Assembly: GCA_023422695.1 (NCBI GenBank)
Contig: JAFAGN010000165.1
Coordinates: forward strand, 1-40,225
Reading direction: 5' to 3'
Source of the DNA: Pseudomonadota bacterium
GTDB taxonomy: Bacteria > Pseudomonadota > Alphaproteobacteria > Sphingomonadales > Sphingomonadaceae
Length of the DNA stretch: 40,225 nucleotides
Shown here: positions 1 through 8,049 of the stretch, one piece after another
Layout: each line of letters opens with the position of its first letter
How positions within the stretch are numbered: the stretch's first letter is position 1
Made by a program: the position numbers and the translations under genes
Notes under the pieces: generated by a model
What the model saw: the letters and a program-made list of their open reading frames with translations, nothing else
Told to the model about the DNA's origin: nothing
Database searches by the model: none

Positions 1-859
1 CGGCGAGGGTCGCCCCGGCCGCGAGGGTCGTGCCTGCCGCGGCGCCTGCGCCGAGCTGCGGGCCGCCCGCCACGATGCCGTTGGCGACGCTCGGACCGAA
101 GATGCCGAGACCGAGCAGGGTCAAGGCGCCGAGTGCGATCGCCATCACCTCGCGGATGTCGGGTTCGGTCCCGAGCCCCGCGTCCATGAAGCGCTGGAAA
201 AGGGTCGTGCCGATGCCGGTGATGACCGCGAGCACGAGCAGCTTGATGCCCGAGGAGATGATATGGCCCAGGACGCGCTCGGCCATGAAGGCGGTGCGTC
301 CGAAGAAGGCGAAGGGCAGCAGGACAAAGCCCGCGAGCGTCACCAATTTGAACTCCAGGATCGTGACGAAGACCTGCACCGCGAGAATGAAGAAGGCGAT
401 CACGACGATCACCCAGGCGATCAGCAGGATCAGGATCTGGACGAAGTTGGTGAAGAGCCCCACCGGGCCGACAAGATCGGCGGTCGCGTCGAGCAAGGGC
501 TCGGCGGCATCGAGGCCGGTGGACGCGATCATGCCGGGGCGCATGAAATCGCCGATCGCCATCGCGCTTCCTGCCGCTTTCAGGCCCAGCCCGGCGAAGC
601 TCTCGAGCAATATCGTGGCCAGCGCCTGGAAATTGCCGATGATGAAGGCGAAGACGCCGATATAGAGCGTCTTCTTCACCAGTCGCTGCAGCACATCCTC
701 GTCGGTGCCCCATGCCCAGAAGAGCGCCGCGATCGTTATATCGATCACGATCAGCGTCGAGGACAGGAACCCGACCTCGCCGCCGAGCAATCCGAACCCG
801 CTGTCGATATAGGTCGAGAAGACCGACAGGAAATTATCGATAACGCCGGTGTCGTTCAT
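1..859 (-). CDS. trbL: TrbL, mating-pair formation membrane protein (C-terminus off the left edge)
   Basis: Inner-membrane channel component of P-type (trb) type IV secretion systems, equivalent to VirB6, used in conjugative transfer. The frame is open from an ATG at 859 to the window edge, giving 286 residues. The N-terminus (MNDTGVIDNFLSVF, then SGFGLLGGEVGFLSSTLIVID) matches my memory of sphingomonad TrbL. Several hydrophobic helices follow, and a Gly/Ala-rich stretch begins at the edge, as in this family. The start overlaps the trbK stop as ATGA, so the two are probably translationally coupled. trbF, trbG and trbI would be expected beyond the left edge. Whether the gene is complete cannot be judged here. 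Its upstream partners trbE and trbJ are damaged, so it is probably no longer part of a working transfer system. Confidence 0.85.
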   Translation of the reverse strand, partial: MNDTGVIDNFLSVFSTYIDSGFGLLGGEVGFLSSTLIVIDITIAALFWAWGTDEDVLQRLVKKTLYIGVFAFIIGNFQALATILLESFAGLGLKAAGSAMAIGDFMRPGMIASTGLDAAEPLLDATADLVGPVGLFTNFVQILILLIAWVIVVIAFFILAVQVFVTILEFKLVTLAGFVLLPFAFFGRTAFMAERVLGHIISSGIKLLVLAVITGIGTTLFQRFMDAGLGTEPDIREVMAIALGALTLLGLGIFGPSVANGIVAGGPQLGAGAAAGTTLAAGATLA

Positions 860-1107
860 GGCTTGCTCTTTTCGGTCCGGAAGAAATGGCGCCGCTTCGC
901 TTCCCAGGCCGCCTCGCATTCGGGATCGGCCTCGGTGGCGGTTCGGCAGCGACGAAGCGTGTCGCCATAGTCGGGGGGTGCGTCCGCCCCGGAGATCGCG
1001 GGAGCGAACGCACGGGGCGCGGGCGGATCGAGCGCGGCGACAAGGGCAAGGGTCAGCGCAAGACCCAGGACGATTGCCCCCATCACCAGCCCGCCCGCCC
1101 GGCCCAT
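856..1107 (-). CDS. TrbK-alt type putative entry-exclusion protein
   Basis: Small protein of 83 residues sitting between trbJ and trbL, the usual trbK position. It has one N-terminal membrane segment (about residues 8-27), a short proline/alanine linker, and a C-terminal Cys pair in the pattern RRCRTATEADPECEAAW. That pattern is typical of the group annotated as entry-exclusion protein TrbK-alt. I chose the ATG at 1107 over longer in-frame starts because it lies one base after the stop of the trbE/trbJ fusion and gives a clean signal-anchor N-terminus. The end overlaps trbL by four bases. A role in blocking redundant conjugation is known for TrbK proteins in general but is only inferred here. 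Confidence 0.7.
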   Translation of the reverse strand: MGRAGGLVMGAIVLGLALTLALVAALDPPAPRAFAPAISGADAPPDYGDTLRRCRTATEADPECEAAWEAKRRHFFRTEKSKP

Positions 1108-1108
1108 C

Positions 1109-2503
1109 TCAATTGCCCTTGCGGAAGCGGCGGAAGCGTTCGCGCCCCTCGGCCTCGGCGGCTGCGGCGCGGGCAGCATCGAGCATTTCGGCGCGGCCCT
1201 GCGCGCTCATCACCGCAGCGAGATCGGCGATCTGCTGCGACTGAATGGCGAGCAGCTGGTTGCCCGCCTGCGCGGCCTGCAGCGCGCCGGTTGCCGACTG
1301 GCTGGCGCCGACGATCGTCGAGAGCGACGTCCGCGTTCCGCCCATATTCGTGACGATGCCGGCCTGCACCTTCATCGCATCCTCGAAGGCGCCGACGCTG
1401 TCCTTCCAGCGCGCTTCGGCATTGGCGATCATCTCCGCGGCCGAACCCGTCAGCGCTCCGCCCTTATAGCGTGCCTCGAACCCCTTCTGGATGTCCGACA
1501 CGTTGAACGCGATGCCCTCGGCCCGCGCGAGGAGCTGGCGCGTCTGGTCGACCTGCGCCTCGAGCGTACCCAGCGTCGATGTCGGCAGGCTGTTGAGGTT
1601 CGGCGAGCCGTCGAGCCGTCCGGCGATCCGGTGAAACAGATAGGACAGGACGGGTCCCGCCGACGCGGCGCCGACAAGTCCTTCGGTCTCGAAGGCCTGC
1701 ACACGCGCGGCTCCGATCCGCTCTTCGTCGGCATCGAGCAGCCGCCCCCAGGGTCCGCCGACCAAATAGGGCGCGAGCGCCTGCTTGAGTTCGCGCGACT
1801 GGAGAAGCACCGCGAGCCCCGTCAGCGTGCGTTCGGCGACAGGCGCCGTCGCGAGCGAGGTCAGCGCCGACCAGAGATGCTCCTTCGCCGCCGGGTCGAT
1901 CATCATGCCTTCGCCCGCGAACAGCGCGGCGAGCCATTCGGCCGCCCAGCTCCGCTCGGACGCCTCGTCGATCCGGGCGAGCGGCTGCAACGCCACGCCG
2001 CCCTTGCCATCGTGGAGCGCCCCGCCAAGATCCTGCCAGTCGCCGCCCATCGCGAGGGCCGCGGCGCGGATCGAGCCGCCGAAATCGAAGGCGAAGATCT
2101 GCGAGCCCGGATAGCGGCGAAACTGCATCGCCATCGTCGCGAGCAGCACCGATTTGCCTGCCCCCGTCGGACCGACGACGAGGCAATGACCGACGTCGCC
2201 GACATGGAGGGAAAGGCGGAACGGGGTCGAACCTTCGGTCTTGCCATATAGCAAGGGGGCGTCTCCGAAATGCTCGTCCCGTTCCGCCCCCGCCCACACC
2301 GCGGACAGGGGGATCATGTGGGCAAGGTTGAGGGTGGAGATCGGCGGTTGGCGAACATTGGCGTAGGCGTGGCCGGGCAAACTCCCGAGCCAGGCCTCGA
2401 TCGCGTTCATGCCCTCGATCGTGCAGGTGAAGTCGCGCCCCTGAATGACTTTCTCGACCAGCCGCAGCTTCTCCGCGGCGAGGGCCGCATCACTGTCCCA
2501 CAC
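1109..2503 (-). CDS. In-frame trbE'-'trbJ fusion (conjugation ATPase fragment joined to TrbJ C-terminal part)
   Basis: One 464-codon open frame made of two family pieces. Residues 1 to about 300 match the central part of TrbE, the VirB4-like ATPase, including a Walker A GPTGAGKS at residues 111-118. From about residue 301 (near position 1603) the text becomes TrbJ-like: NLNSLPTST, a Gln-rich coiled region, and the stretch SQSATGALQAAQAGNQLLA typical of the TrbJ/VirB5 C-terminal half. TrbE's Walker B (expected just after RLDGSP) and the rest of its C-terminus are absent, as are TrbJ's signal peptide and N-terminus. The first roughly 400 residues of TrbE are also missing. The start given is a GTG without a good Shine-Dalgarno sequence. 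A normal TrbE is about 800 residues and TrbJ about 250. Most likely this is a deletion product without ATPase or secretion function that happens to keep frame. Confidence 0.8.
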   Translation of the reverse strand: MWDSDAALAAEKLRLVEKVIQGRDFTCTIEGMNAIEAWLGSLPGHAYANVRQPPISTLNLAHMIPLSAVWAGAERDEHFGDAPLLYGKTEGSTPFRLSLHVGDVGHCLVVGPTGAGKSVLLATMAMQFRRYPGSQIFAFDFGGSIRAAALAMGGDWQDLGGALHDGKGGVALQPLARIDEASERSWAAEWLAALFAGEGMMIDPAAKEHLWSALTSLATAPVAERTLTGLAVLLQSRELKQALAPYLVGGPWGRLLDADEERIGAARVQAFETEGLVGAASAGPVLSYLFHRIAGRLDGSPNLNSLPTSTLGTLEAQVDQTRQLLARAEGIAFNVSDIQKGFEARYKGGALTGSAAEMIANAEARWKDSVGAFEDAMKVQAGIVTNMGGTRTSLSTIVGASQSATGALQAAQAGNQLLAIQSQQIADLAAVMSAQGRAEMLDAARAAAAEAEGRERFRRFRKGN

Positions 2504-2693
2504 GGTTACGCGGCCTGATGCGGAGCGATGTCACGGCCCCGAAAATCATCAGCGCCACGCTTATATAGTCGACGAGCAACGCCTGAAGCGGTTGCCCCCA
2601 GACCATATGATACCAGGTTTCGAGGGTGAAATGGACCGTCGTCGCGAAAAGCGAAAACCAGGCAAGCCATGTTTCGGATCGGTGCCGCATCAT
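2490..2693 (-). CDS. Small two-helix membrane protein, 3' end overwritten by trbE sequence
   Basis: A 67-residue hydrophobic protein with two predicted membrane segments (about residues 8-24 and 35-57) and the motif HFTLETWYHMVWGQPLQALL. I recall that motif from small unnamed sphingomonad membrane proteins, but I know no function. The ATG at 2693 has a good ribosome site (GGGAGG, six bases upstream). The last six codons (RNRVGQ) and the stop are read from trbE sequence in another frame, so the original C-terminus has probably been lost at a join near 2510. The gene is co-directional with the upstream RcnB-like and dsb genes and may be the end of that transcript. Confidence 0.55.
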   Translation of the reverse strand: MMRHRSETWLAWFSLFATTVHFTLETWYHMVWGQPLQALLVDYISVALMIFGAVTSLRIRPRNRVGQ

Positions 2694-2759
2694 CTATCCT
2701 CCCATAGAAGCGGCCCTTCCTAGACGAGCGCGACCCCGGCGCCAACGGTCCCCGCCCGC

Positions 2760-3065
2760 TCACCCGCGCCAGTGGCGACCGCGATGGTGGTGGTGCATTC
2801 GCCGCTTCTGATAGCGCCGCTCGTAGCGGTCGCGGCGCTCGTAGCGACGGTCGTATCCCCGATAATTGGGGTCGTAACCGCGATAGCCGCGGTCATTGCC
2901 ATAATAGGGGCGGTCGTGCCGGTTGGAACGATAGTCGCGGTCATGGCCCCGCGGCGCATCATGGCCGCGGCTGTATCCGCCGCGATCGCCATGGTGCTGG
3001 GCAAGCGCCGTGCCGGGGAGCGCGAAGGCGAGCATCGCGGCCGCGATCGTCATCAGTTTTCGCAT
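2760..3065 (-). CDS. Small secreted His/Arg/Tyr-rich protein, RcnB-like
   Basis: A 101-residue protein with a clear signal peptide (residues 1-22, ending ALA-Q). The mature part is low-complexity, dominated by Arg, Tyr, Asp, Gly and His, with repeated RGYD/RRYERRD units and a HHHH cluster near the C-terminus. This composition resembles RcnB-type periplasmic proteins, where E. coli RcnB helps nickel/cobalt homeostasis. It is too simple in sequence to assign by homology from reading alone. Histidine clusters and the position in a metal-efflux cluster suggest metal binding (inference). The start has an AAGGAG ribosome site nine bases upstream. No Cys residues are present. Confidence 0.55.
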   Translation of the reverse strand: MRKLMTIAAAMLAFALPGTALAQHHGDRGGYSRGHDAPRGHDRDYRSNRHDRPYYGNDRGYRGYDPNYRGYDRRYERRDRYERRYQKRRMHHHHRGRHWRG

Positions 3066-3254
3066 GTCAGTCTCTCCTTTTCGTGGCGTTCAAAGTCCCC
3101 TTCATCGTTGAATGCGCTGTGAATATTGGCTCCGATGCCGCCGATCGGGCGGTGACCCGGCGTCTCCATGCGGCAGGCCGATGGCGGGAGAGACGGCGTC
3201 GCGCTGCATGGTGGGCACCCGTCCCACGTGGACGAAGCGGGACGGGTGCGGCCC

Positions 3255-3899
3255 TCATTTGCCCTTTGCCGCGACCGCGGCCTGAACCTTGGCCTCGACC
3301 TGTTCGGGGCTGGGCTGGACGAGCATCTCGCCATTGACGAAGAAGGTCGGGGTGCCCTTGACGCCGACCGCTCGCGCGTCGGCAATGTCCTGCTCCATCC
3401 ATGCCATCGCATCGGCGGTCGGCATCGCGCGCGCCTTCGCGACATTGAGGCCGGCCTTCTCCGCCGCGGCCCAGGCCCCGTCCATCTTTCCGTCATGCCA
3501 GTCGGGCTGCGCCTCGAGCAGCGCGGCTGTCACCGGTTCGAGCTTGCCCTGCACGCGCGCTGCTTCGAGGATCACGATCGCCTCGGCCGAGCCGGGGTGC
3601 AGCGGCAGGTAGCGCATCACGAGACGCACATCCTTGGGATATTTGGCGACGATGCCCTTCACCGTCGGATAGAAGGCACGGCAGGCCTCGCACGAGGGGT
3701 CGAAGAATTCGACGATCGTGACCGGGGCATTCTTCGGGCCGATGATCGGCGAGTGCGGGCGAATGAGGCTGTCGACGGGCCCCGCCACGACCTTCTTCGT
3801 GGGTTCGCCCTCGGCGGTTCCGCTGTAGAGCATCGCGCCCCCGGTGAAGGCGAGTGCCGAGAGTACAAGCGTGGCCACCACTCCGATACGTCTGTTCAT
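3255..3899 (-). CDS. DsbA-family periplasmic thiol-disulfide oxidoreductase
   Basis: A 214-residue thioredoxin-fold protein with an N-terminal membrane anchor or signal (about residues 7-25). The active site is C-E-A-C at residues 70-73 in the context DPSCEAC, followed by the helical insertion typical of DsbA/DsbG-like proteins. The cis-proline loop is GVKGTPTFFVNG near residue 175. The family forms or repairs disulfides in exported proteins. The CEAC dipeptide and the anchored form resemble DsbA-like proteins of the Com1/BdbD group more than E. coli DsbA (CPHC). The ATG overlaps the dsbB stop by four bases and has an AAGGAG site upstream, so it is probably coupled to dsbB, which would reoxidise it. 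Confidence 0.85.
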   Translation of the reverse strand: MNRRIGVVATLVLSALAFTGGAMLYSGTAEGEPTKKVVAGPVDSLIRPHSPIIGPKNAPVTIVEFFDPSCEACRAFYPTVKGIVAKYPKDVRLVMRYLPLHPGSAEAIVILEAARVQGKLEPVTAALLEAQPDWHDGKMDGAWAAAEKAGLNVAKARAMPTADAMAWMEQDIADARAVGVKGTPTFFVNGEMLVQPSPEQVEAKVQAAVAAKGK

Positions 3900-4330
3900 G
3901 ATTTCAGTCTCCTTTGGAAGTTGAGCAAGAGGGTAAGGATGAGCGCGAATGCGGCCAGCGACAGGAGGGGCAGCGGCACGCCTCCGATTGCCATGCTCTC
4001 ACCCGAGCACGACGGGCCGCCGGTACAAGGGACGATCGGAGCCGGAATGACACCGACGTAGAGCAGGCTATGGTAGAGCGCGACGAGGCCGCCGCCGAAA
4101 GCCAGCGCCAGTCCATAAGGAACGACGGCGCGGTCCGACCTGAACGCCGCGATGCCGAGAATGATCGCCAGCGGGAACATGAAGGCGCGCTGGAACCAGC
4201 AGAGGTCGCACGGCGCCTGGCCCATGACCTCGCCGACGAAGAGAACGGCAAGGCTCGACAGGAGGGCGATGGCCCAAGCCGCGCCGAGCGGACGCCATTT
4301 GTGCGGCGCGAGCAGCGGAAAGCTCATCAT
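3896..4330 (-). CDS. dsbB: DsbB-family quinone-linked disulfide oxidoreductase
   Basis: A 144-residue inner-membrane protein with four membrane helices. It has the two periplasmic Cys pairs of DsbB: C41-x-x-C44 in APCDLCWFQR and C102/C108 in VPCTGGPSCSG. DsbB passes electrons from reduced DsbA to the respiratory quinone pool. The neighbour gene encodes a DsbA-family protein, so the two form a self-contained pair. The start overlaps the stop of the upstream SRPBCC gene as ATGA, and its own stop overlaps dsbA, which argues for one transcript. Presence in a metal-efflux cluster suggests protection of envelope thiols from metals or redox stress (inference). Confidence 0.88.
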   Translation of the reverse strand: MMSFPLLAPHKWRPLGAAWAIALLSSLAVLFVGEVMGQAPCDLCWFQRAFMFPLAIILGIAAFRSDRAVVPYGLALAFGGGLVALYHSLLYVGVIPAPIVPCTGGPSCSGESMAIGGVPLPLLSLAAFALILTLLLNFQRRLKS

Positions 4331-4812
4331 CGCCGACCGCCTTTGAACTTGGACTTGGGCCGTCGCGGCGGCGATTGCGGCTTGCTATATTTGGACTTGA
4401 GGTAGCTGACCAGGATGCCGTCGATCGACGCGAGCATCCTTTGAAAGCTCGTCTTGATGCCGGGAAGCCGGAGCCAGGCAAAGGGCCCGCGGCAGCGGTA
4501 GCGATGGAGGAATCTGGTCCCTTCCGGCGTCCGGGTCAGGATATAGCTCTCCTCGAATTGGAGGATGAAGCTCGGCTTCACGTCGAGTATCAGCTCCTCG
4601 CCGGCGCGCGCGGAAAGGACCGTCGCGGACACTTCAAGAAACTTGGGTTTGTGCGGATCCATGCGCATCGAATAGCGGATCGCGATCGGATCCTCGGCAA
4701 GCCGCTCGATCCGGACATAGGGATTCCAAATCCGGTGGTTCTCGAAATCGCCGAGGACCGCCCATATCTGTTCCGGACTATAGGGGAGGTCATGCTCCCG
4801 CTCGAACTCCAT
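4327..4812 (-). CDS. SRPBCC (START-like) domain protein, copy 1
   Basis: A 161-residue protein starting MEFEREHDLPYSPEQIW. The pattern of an N-terminal strand, then IWAVLGDFENHRIWNPYV, then FEESYILTRTPEGTRF and a long C-terminal helix is that of the polyketide cyclase/SRPBCC family, which binds hydrophobic ligands in a deep cavity. The tail (about residues 140-161) is very basic. The ATG at 4812 is chosen because it has GAGGAG nine bases upstream and lies after the RND pump stop; a longer open frame would overlap the pump. No catalytic residues can be assigned. A second, diverged copy lies at 10780-11250 and shares the EESY and G-x-F-x-WL features. Confidence 0.7.
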   Translation of the reverse strand: MEFEREHDLPYSPEQIWAVLGDFENHRIWNPYVRIERLAEDPIAIRYSMRMDPHKPKFLEVSATVLSARAGEELILDVKPSFILQFEESYILTRTPEGTRFLHRYRCRGPFAWLRLPGIKTSFQRMLASIDGILVSYLKSKYSKPQSPPRRPKSKFKGGRR

Positions 4813-4825
4813 CAGCTTCACTCCT

Positions 4826-7800
4826 CTATCGATCGGCCGCCGGGCTTTGCCCCGCGCCGATGTCGGTGACACCCGCAGGCGATGGGTCGGCGTGCGCACC
4901 GCCCGTTGTGAACCAGCGGCGCAGGCGCGGGGCCATCCGGCGTTCGAAGCCCGCCGCGAGGCTGAAGGACGCCGGCACGATCAGCAGCGTCAGCATCGTC
5001 GAAAGGATGAGCCCGCCAATCACCGTGACCGCCATCGGCGCGCGCCATGCGCCGTCGCCGTTGAGCGACAGCGCGGTCGGGATCATGCCCGCGACCATCG
5101 CGACCGTGGTCATCAGGATCGGCTGCGCGCGCTTGTGCCCGGCGTCGACGATCGCCTCGTCGCGCGGCACCCCGGATGCCATTTCCTCGATCGCGAAATC
5201 GACGAGGAGGATGCTGTTCTTGCCGACGATACCGAGCAGCATCAGCACGCCGATGAACACGGGAAGCGAGAGCGGGTAGCCCGTCAAGAGCAACGCGATC
5301 GCCCCGCCGAGCGGGGCGAGCAGAAGCGAGCCCATGTTGACGAAGGGCGGGATGATCTTGCGATAGAGCAGGATCAGCACAGCGAGCACGAGGAAGATCC
5401 CCGATACGACCGCGATTGCGAAGTTGCGCAGCATCTCGGCCTGCCACTTGGCACTTCCGAGGACCAGCCGCGTGACCCCGGCGGGCAGCGTCTTGAGCGC
5501 CGGCAGCGCTTCGACTTTCTCCATCGCCTGACCGGTCACGAGACCCGGAGCAAGGTCGGCCCCGATGGTGAGCTGGCGCACCTGGTTGGTGCGATTGATC
5601 TGGGTCGGGCCGGCGCCGAAGCCGATCTCGGCCACGACCGAGAGCGGCACCGTTCCCCCGTTCCGGCTCGGAACCGGCATGTTGCGAAGCGTATCGAGCC
5701 GCTCGCGCGCGGTTTCCGCAAGCGCGACGCGCACAGGTATCTGCCGGTCGGAGAGCGAGAATTTTGCACTGTTCTGGTCAATCTCGCCCAATGTCGCGAC
5801 GCGGATCGACTGGCTAAGCGCCTGTGTCGTCACGCCGAGCTGCGCCGCGAGCGCGAAGCGCGGGCGAATGACGATCTCGGGGCGCTGGAGATTGCCCTCG
5901 ACACGCGGCGAGCGGATTTCCTTCACGCGTGCCATTTGAGCAAGCAACCGGTTGCCGACATCTTCGAGCTTCTTCGGGTCGTCGCTGCCGAGCGTGATCG
6001 AGATGTCACGGCTGCTCCCGCCGCCACCGCCATGCTGCGACTGGAAGTTGATGCGGGCATCGGGAACCTCAGCCAGCCGCGGCGCGCGGTCCTTTTCGAA
6101 CTCGGTCGAGGTGAGGTCGCGGTCTTTGCGCAATTTCAGATAGACCGTCGCCGTGCCGACATCGATCCGCGACAAAGCGGATTGGACGAGCGGATCGCGC
6201 TTCATGAGATCGGTCACCTCGTCGGCAACCGTCTCGGTCTGTTCGAGCGTTGCACCCGGTGCGAGCTGGATGGCGACGCGGCTCGTGTCGGAATCGATCG
6301 AAGGCTGAAAGGTCATCGGGAGCAGCGAGAAGCTGAAAATGGTCGCAAAGAGCGCCAGCACCCCGATACCGACCACCCAGAGCCGGTGGTCCTTGATATA
6401 GGCGAGCCATTTCCAGCGCCCGCCGCGCGCACGCGCGGCAGCGGCCCCGCTGGTATCGAGGCTCCAGCGCAAGATGCGCATATAGGTGTCGATCAGCGGG
6501 CCCTCGCCATGTTTCTGCGGGCCCTGCGCAGAGAGAAAATAGGCGGCGAGCATGGGCGTGATCATGCGCGCGACCGCGAGGCTCATCAGCACCGCGGCCA
6601 CGACCGTCAGCCCGAAATTCTTGAAATACTGCCCCGCGACGCCCGGCATCAGCCCGACCGGCAGGAACACCGCGACAATCGTCATGGTCGTCGCGAGCAC
6701 TGCGAGCCCGATCTCGTCCGCGGCGTCAATCGAGGCCTGATAGGCCGATTTGCCCATCCGCATGTGGCGCACGATATTCTCGATCTCGACGATCGCATCG
6801 TCGACCAGCACGCCGGCAACGAGGCTGAGCGCGAGCAAGGTCATCATGTTGAGCGAGAAGCCCATGAGGTCCATGAACAGGAAGGTCGGGACCGCCGACA
6901 GCGGGATGGCGAGCGCGGATATCAGCGTCGCGCGCCAGTCGCGCAGGAAGAGGAAGACGACGACGACCGCGAGGATCGCGCCCTCGACCATCGCATTGAT
7001 CGCCGAATGATATTGGCCCTTGGTATATTCGATATCGCTGAACAGCTCGGTGAATTTGACCTTGGGGTTTTCCTTCTCGAGCTTTCGCAGCTCCTCGACC
7101 GCCGCGTCGTAAACGGTGACATCGGAGGCGCCCTTCGCGCGCTCGAATCCGAAGGTCAGCACCTGCCGCCCGTCCTGCTTCGAGACCGAGCGCTGCTCGG
7201 CGTAGAGATCCTTGACCTCGGCGATATCGGCAAGGCGCACGGTCCGGTTCGTGCCGACCGAGATCAAGGTCTCGCCGAGCGCGTTGGCGCTGCTCGCATT
7301 GCCGAGGATGCGCACCGCCTGTTCGGACCCCGCGACCTCCATCCGGCCGCCCGCCGCATTGATGTTGAGCTGGACGAGCTGGGTGTTCACCGCGGCGGCG
7401 GTGAGGCCGTAGGCGCGCATCCGCTCGGGGTTGAGGATGACGCGGATTTCCCGGCTCACGCCGCCCCGGCGATAGGCGTCGCCCATGCCGGGGACCGCGA
7501 TCAGCCGTTTGGCGACGACATTGTCGACATACCAGCTCAATTCCTCGAGCGTCATGTCGGTGGCGGAGGCCGACCAATAAGCGAGCGTGTTGCCCGAGGT
7601 CGAGAGGCGGATGACCTGCGGCTCGAGGATTCCGTTCGGCAGGTTGCTGCGGATCTGGGTGATCTTGTCGCGGATATCGGTCACCGCCCGGTCTATCGGC
7701 GTGCCGATCGCGAACTGGACGAACGTCTGCGACTGGCCTTCGGTGACCGTCGAATTGAGCTCGTCGATCCCCTCGATCGTCCGCACCGCCGCCTCGACAC

Positions 7801-8005
7801 GCTGCGTGACCTGGGTCTCGAGTTCGGTGGGTGCGGCGCCCGGCTGCGCGATGATGACGATCGCCCCCGGAAAATCGATGTCGGGATCGCTCTGAACCCC
7901 CATCATGAGGAAGGAGACGATGCCCGCCACCGTCAGGCCGAAAAACATGACGAGCGGCGGGATCGGGTTCCGGATGGACCAGGCCGAGATATTCTTGAAA
8001 TTCAT
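4826..8005 (-). CDS. RND efflux pump, HAE1-like, without an adjacent adaptor
   Basis: A 1,059-residue inner-membrane proton-driven pump with the two-fold RND plan: TM1, a large periplasmic loop, TM2-6, then TM7, a second loop and TM8-12. TM4 carries the proton-relay pair in SLVAGVLVDDAIVEIENI, the Asp-Asp form of hydrophobe/amphiphile pumps rather than the DFG...D form of metal pumps. Other landmarks are GQYHSAINAMVEGA before TM2 and LGIVGKNSILLVDFA in TM10. The second periplasmic loop has a glycine-rich GGGGG near residue 640. The start at 8005 is preferred over 8053 because it has a purine-rich site and the usual short N-terminus. No periplasmic adaptor or outer-membrane gene is adjacent, so the partner or substrate is unknown. 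It sits between the ATPase (44 bases upstream) and an SRPBCC gene. Confidence 0.88.
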   Translation of the reverse strand: MNFKNISAWSIRNPIPPLVMFFGLTVAGIVSFLMMGVQSDPDIDFPGAIVIIAQPGAAPTELETQVTQRVEAAVRTIEGIDELNSTVTEGQSQTFVQFAIGTPIDRAVTDIRDKITQIRSNLPNGILEPQVIRLSTSGNTLAYWSASATDMTLEELSWYVDNVVAKRLIAVPGMGDAYRRGGVSREIRVILNPERMRAYGLTAAAVNTQLVQLNINAAGGRMEVAGSEQAVRILGNASSANALGETLISVGTNRTVRLADIAEVKDLYAEQRSVSKQDGRQVLTFGFERAKGASDVTVYDAAVEELRKLEKENPKVKFTELFSDIEYTKGQYHSAINAMVEGAILAVVVVFLFLRDWRATLISALAIPLSAVPTFLFMDLMGFSLNMMTLLALSLVAGVLVDDAIVEIENIVRHMRMGKSAYQASIDAADEIGLAVLATTMTIVAVFLPVGLMPGVAGQYFKNFGLTVVAAVLMSLAVARMITPMLAAYFLSAQGPQKHGEGPLIDTYMRILRWSLDTSGAAAARARGGRWKWLAYIKDHRLWVVGIGVLALFATIFSFSLLPMTFQPSIDSDTSRVAIQLAPGATLEQTETVADEVTDLMKRDPLVQSALSRIDVGTATVYLKLRKDRDLTSTEFEKDRAPRLAEVPDARINFQSQHGGGGGSSRDISITLGSDDPKKLEDVGNRLLAQMARVKEIRSPRVEGNLQRPEIVIRPRFALAAQLGVTTQALSQSIRVATLGEIDQNSAKFSLSDRQIPVRVALAETARERLDTLRNMPVPSRNGGTVPLSVVAEIGFGAGPTQINRTNQVRQLTIGADLAPGLVTGQAMEKVEALPALKTLPAGVTRLVLGSAKWQAEMLRNFAIAVVSGIFLVLAVLILLYRKIIPPFVNMGSLLLAPLGGAIALLLTGYPLSLPVFIGVLMLLGIVGKNSILLVDFAIEEMASGVPRDEAIVDAGHKRAQPILMTTVAMVAGMIPTALSLNGDGAWRAPMAVTVIGGLILSTMLTLLIVPASFSLAAGFERRMAPRLRRWFTTGGAHADPSPAGVTDIGAGQSPAADR

Positions 8006-8049
8006 CCTCTCTCCCCTTTCCGGTCTTCCACGCCCGCCGCGTCTGCGGT

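Noticed and set aside
3053..3496. Minus-strand open frames overlapping the 3' part of the dsbA-like gene
   Set aside because: They overlap a well-supported gene in another frame and have no family features. The gap 3066-3254 appears non-coding.
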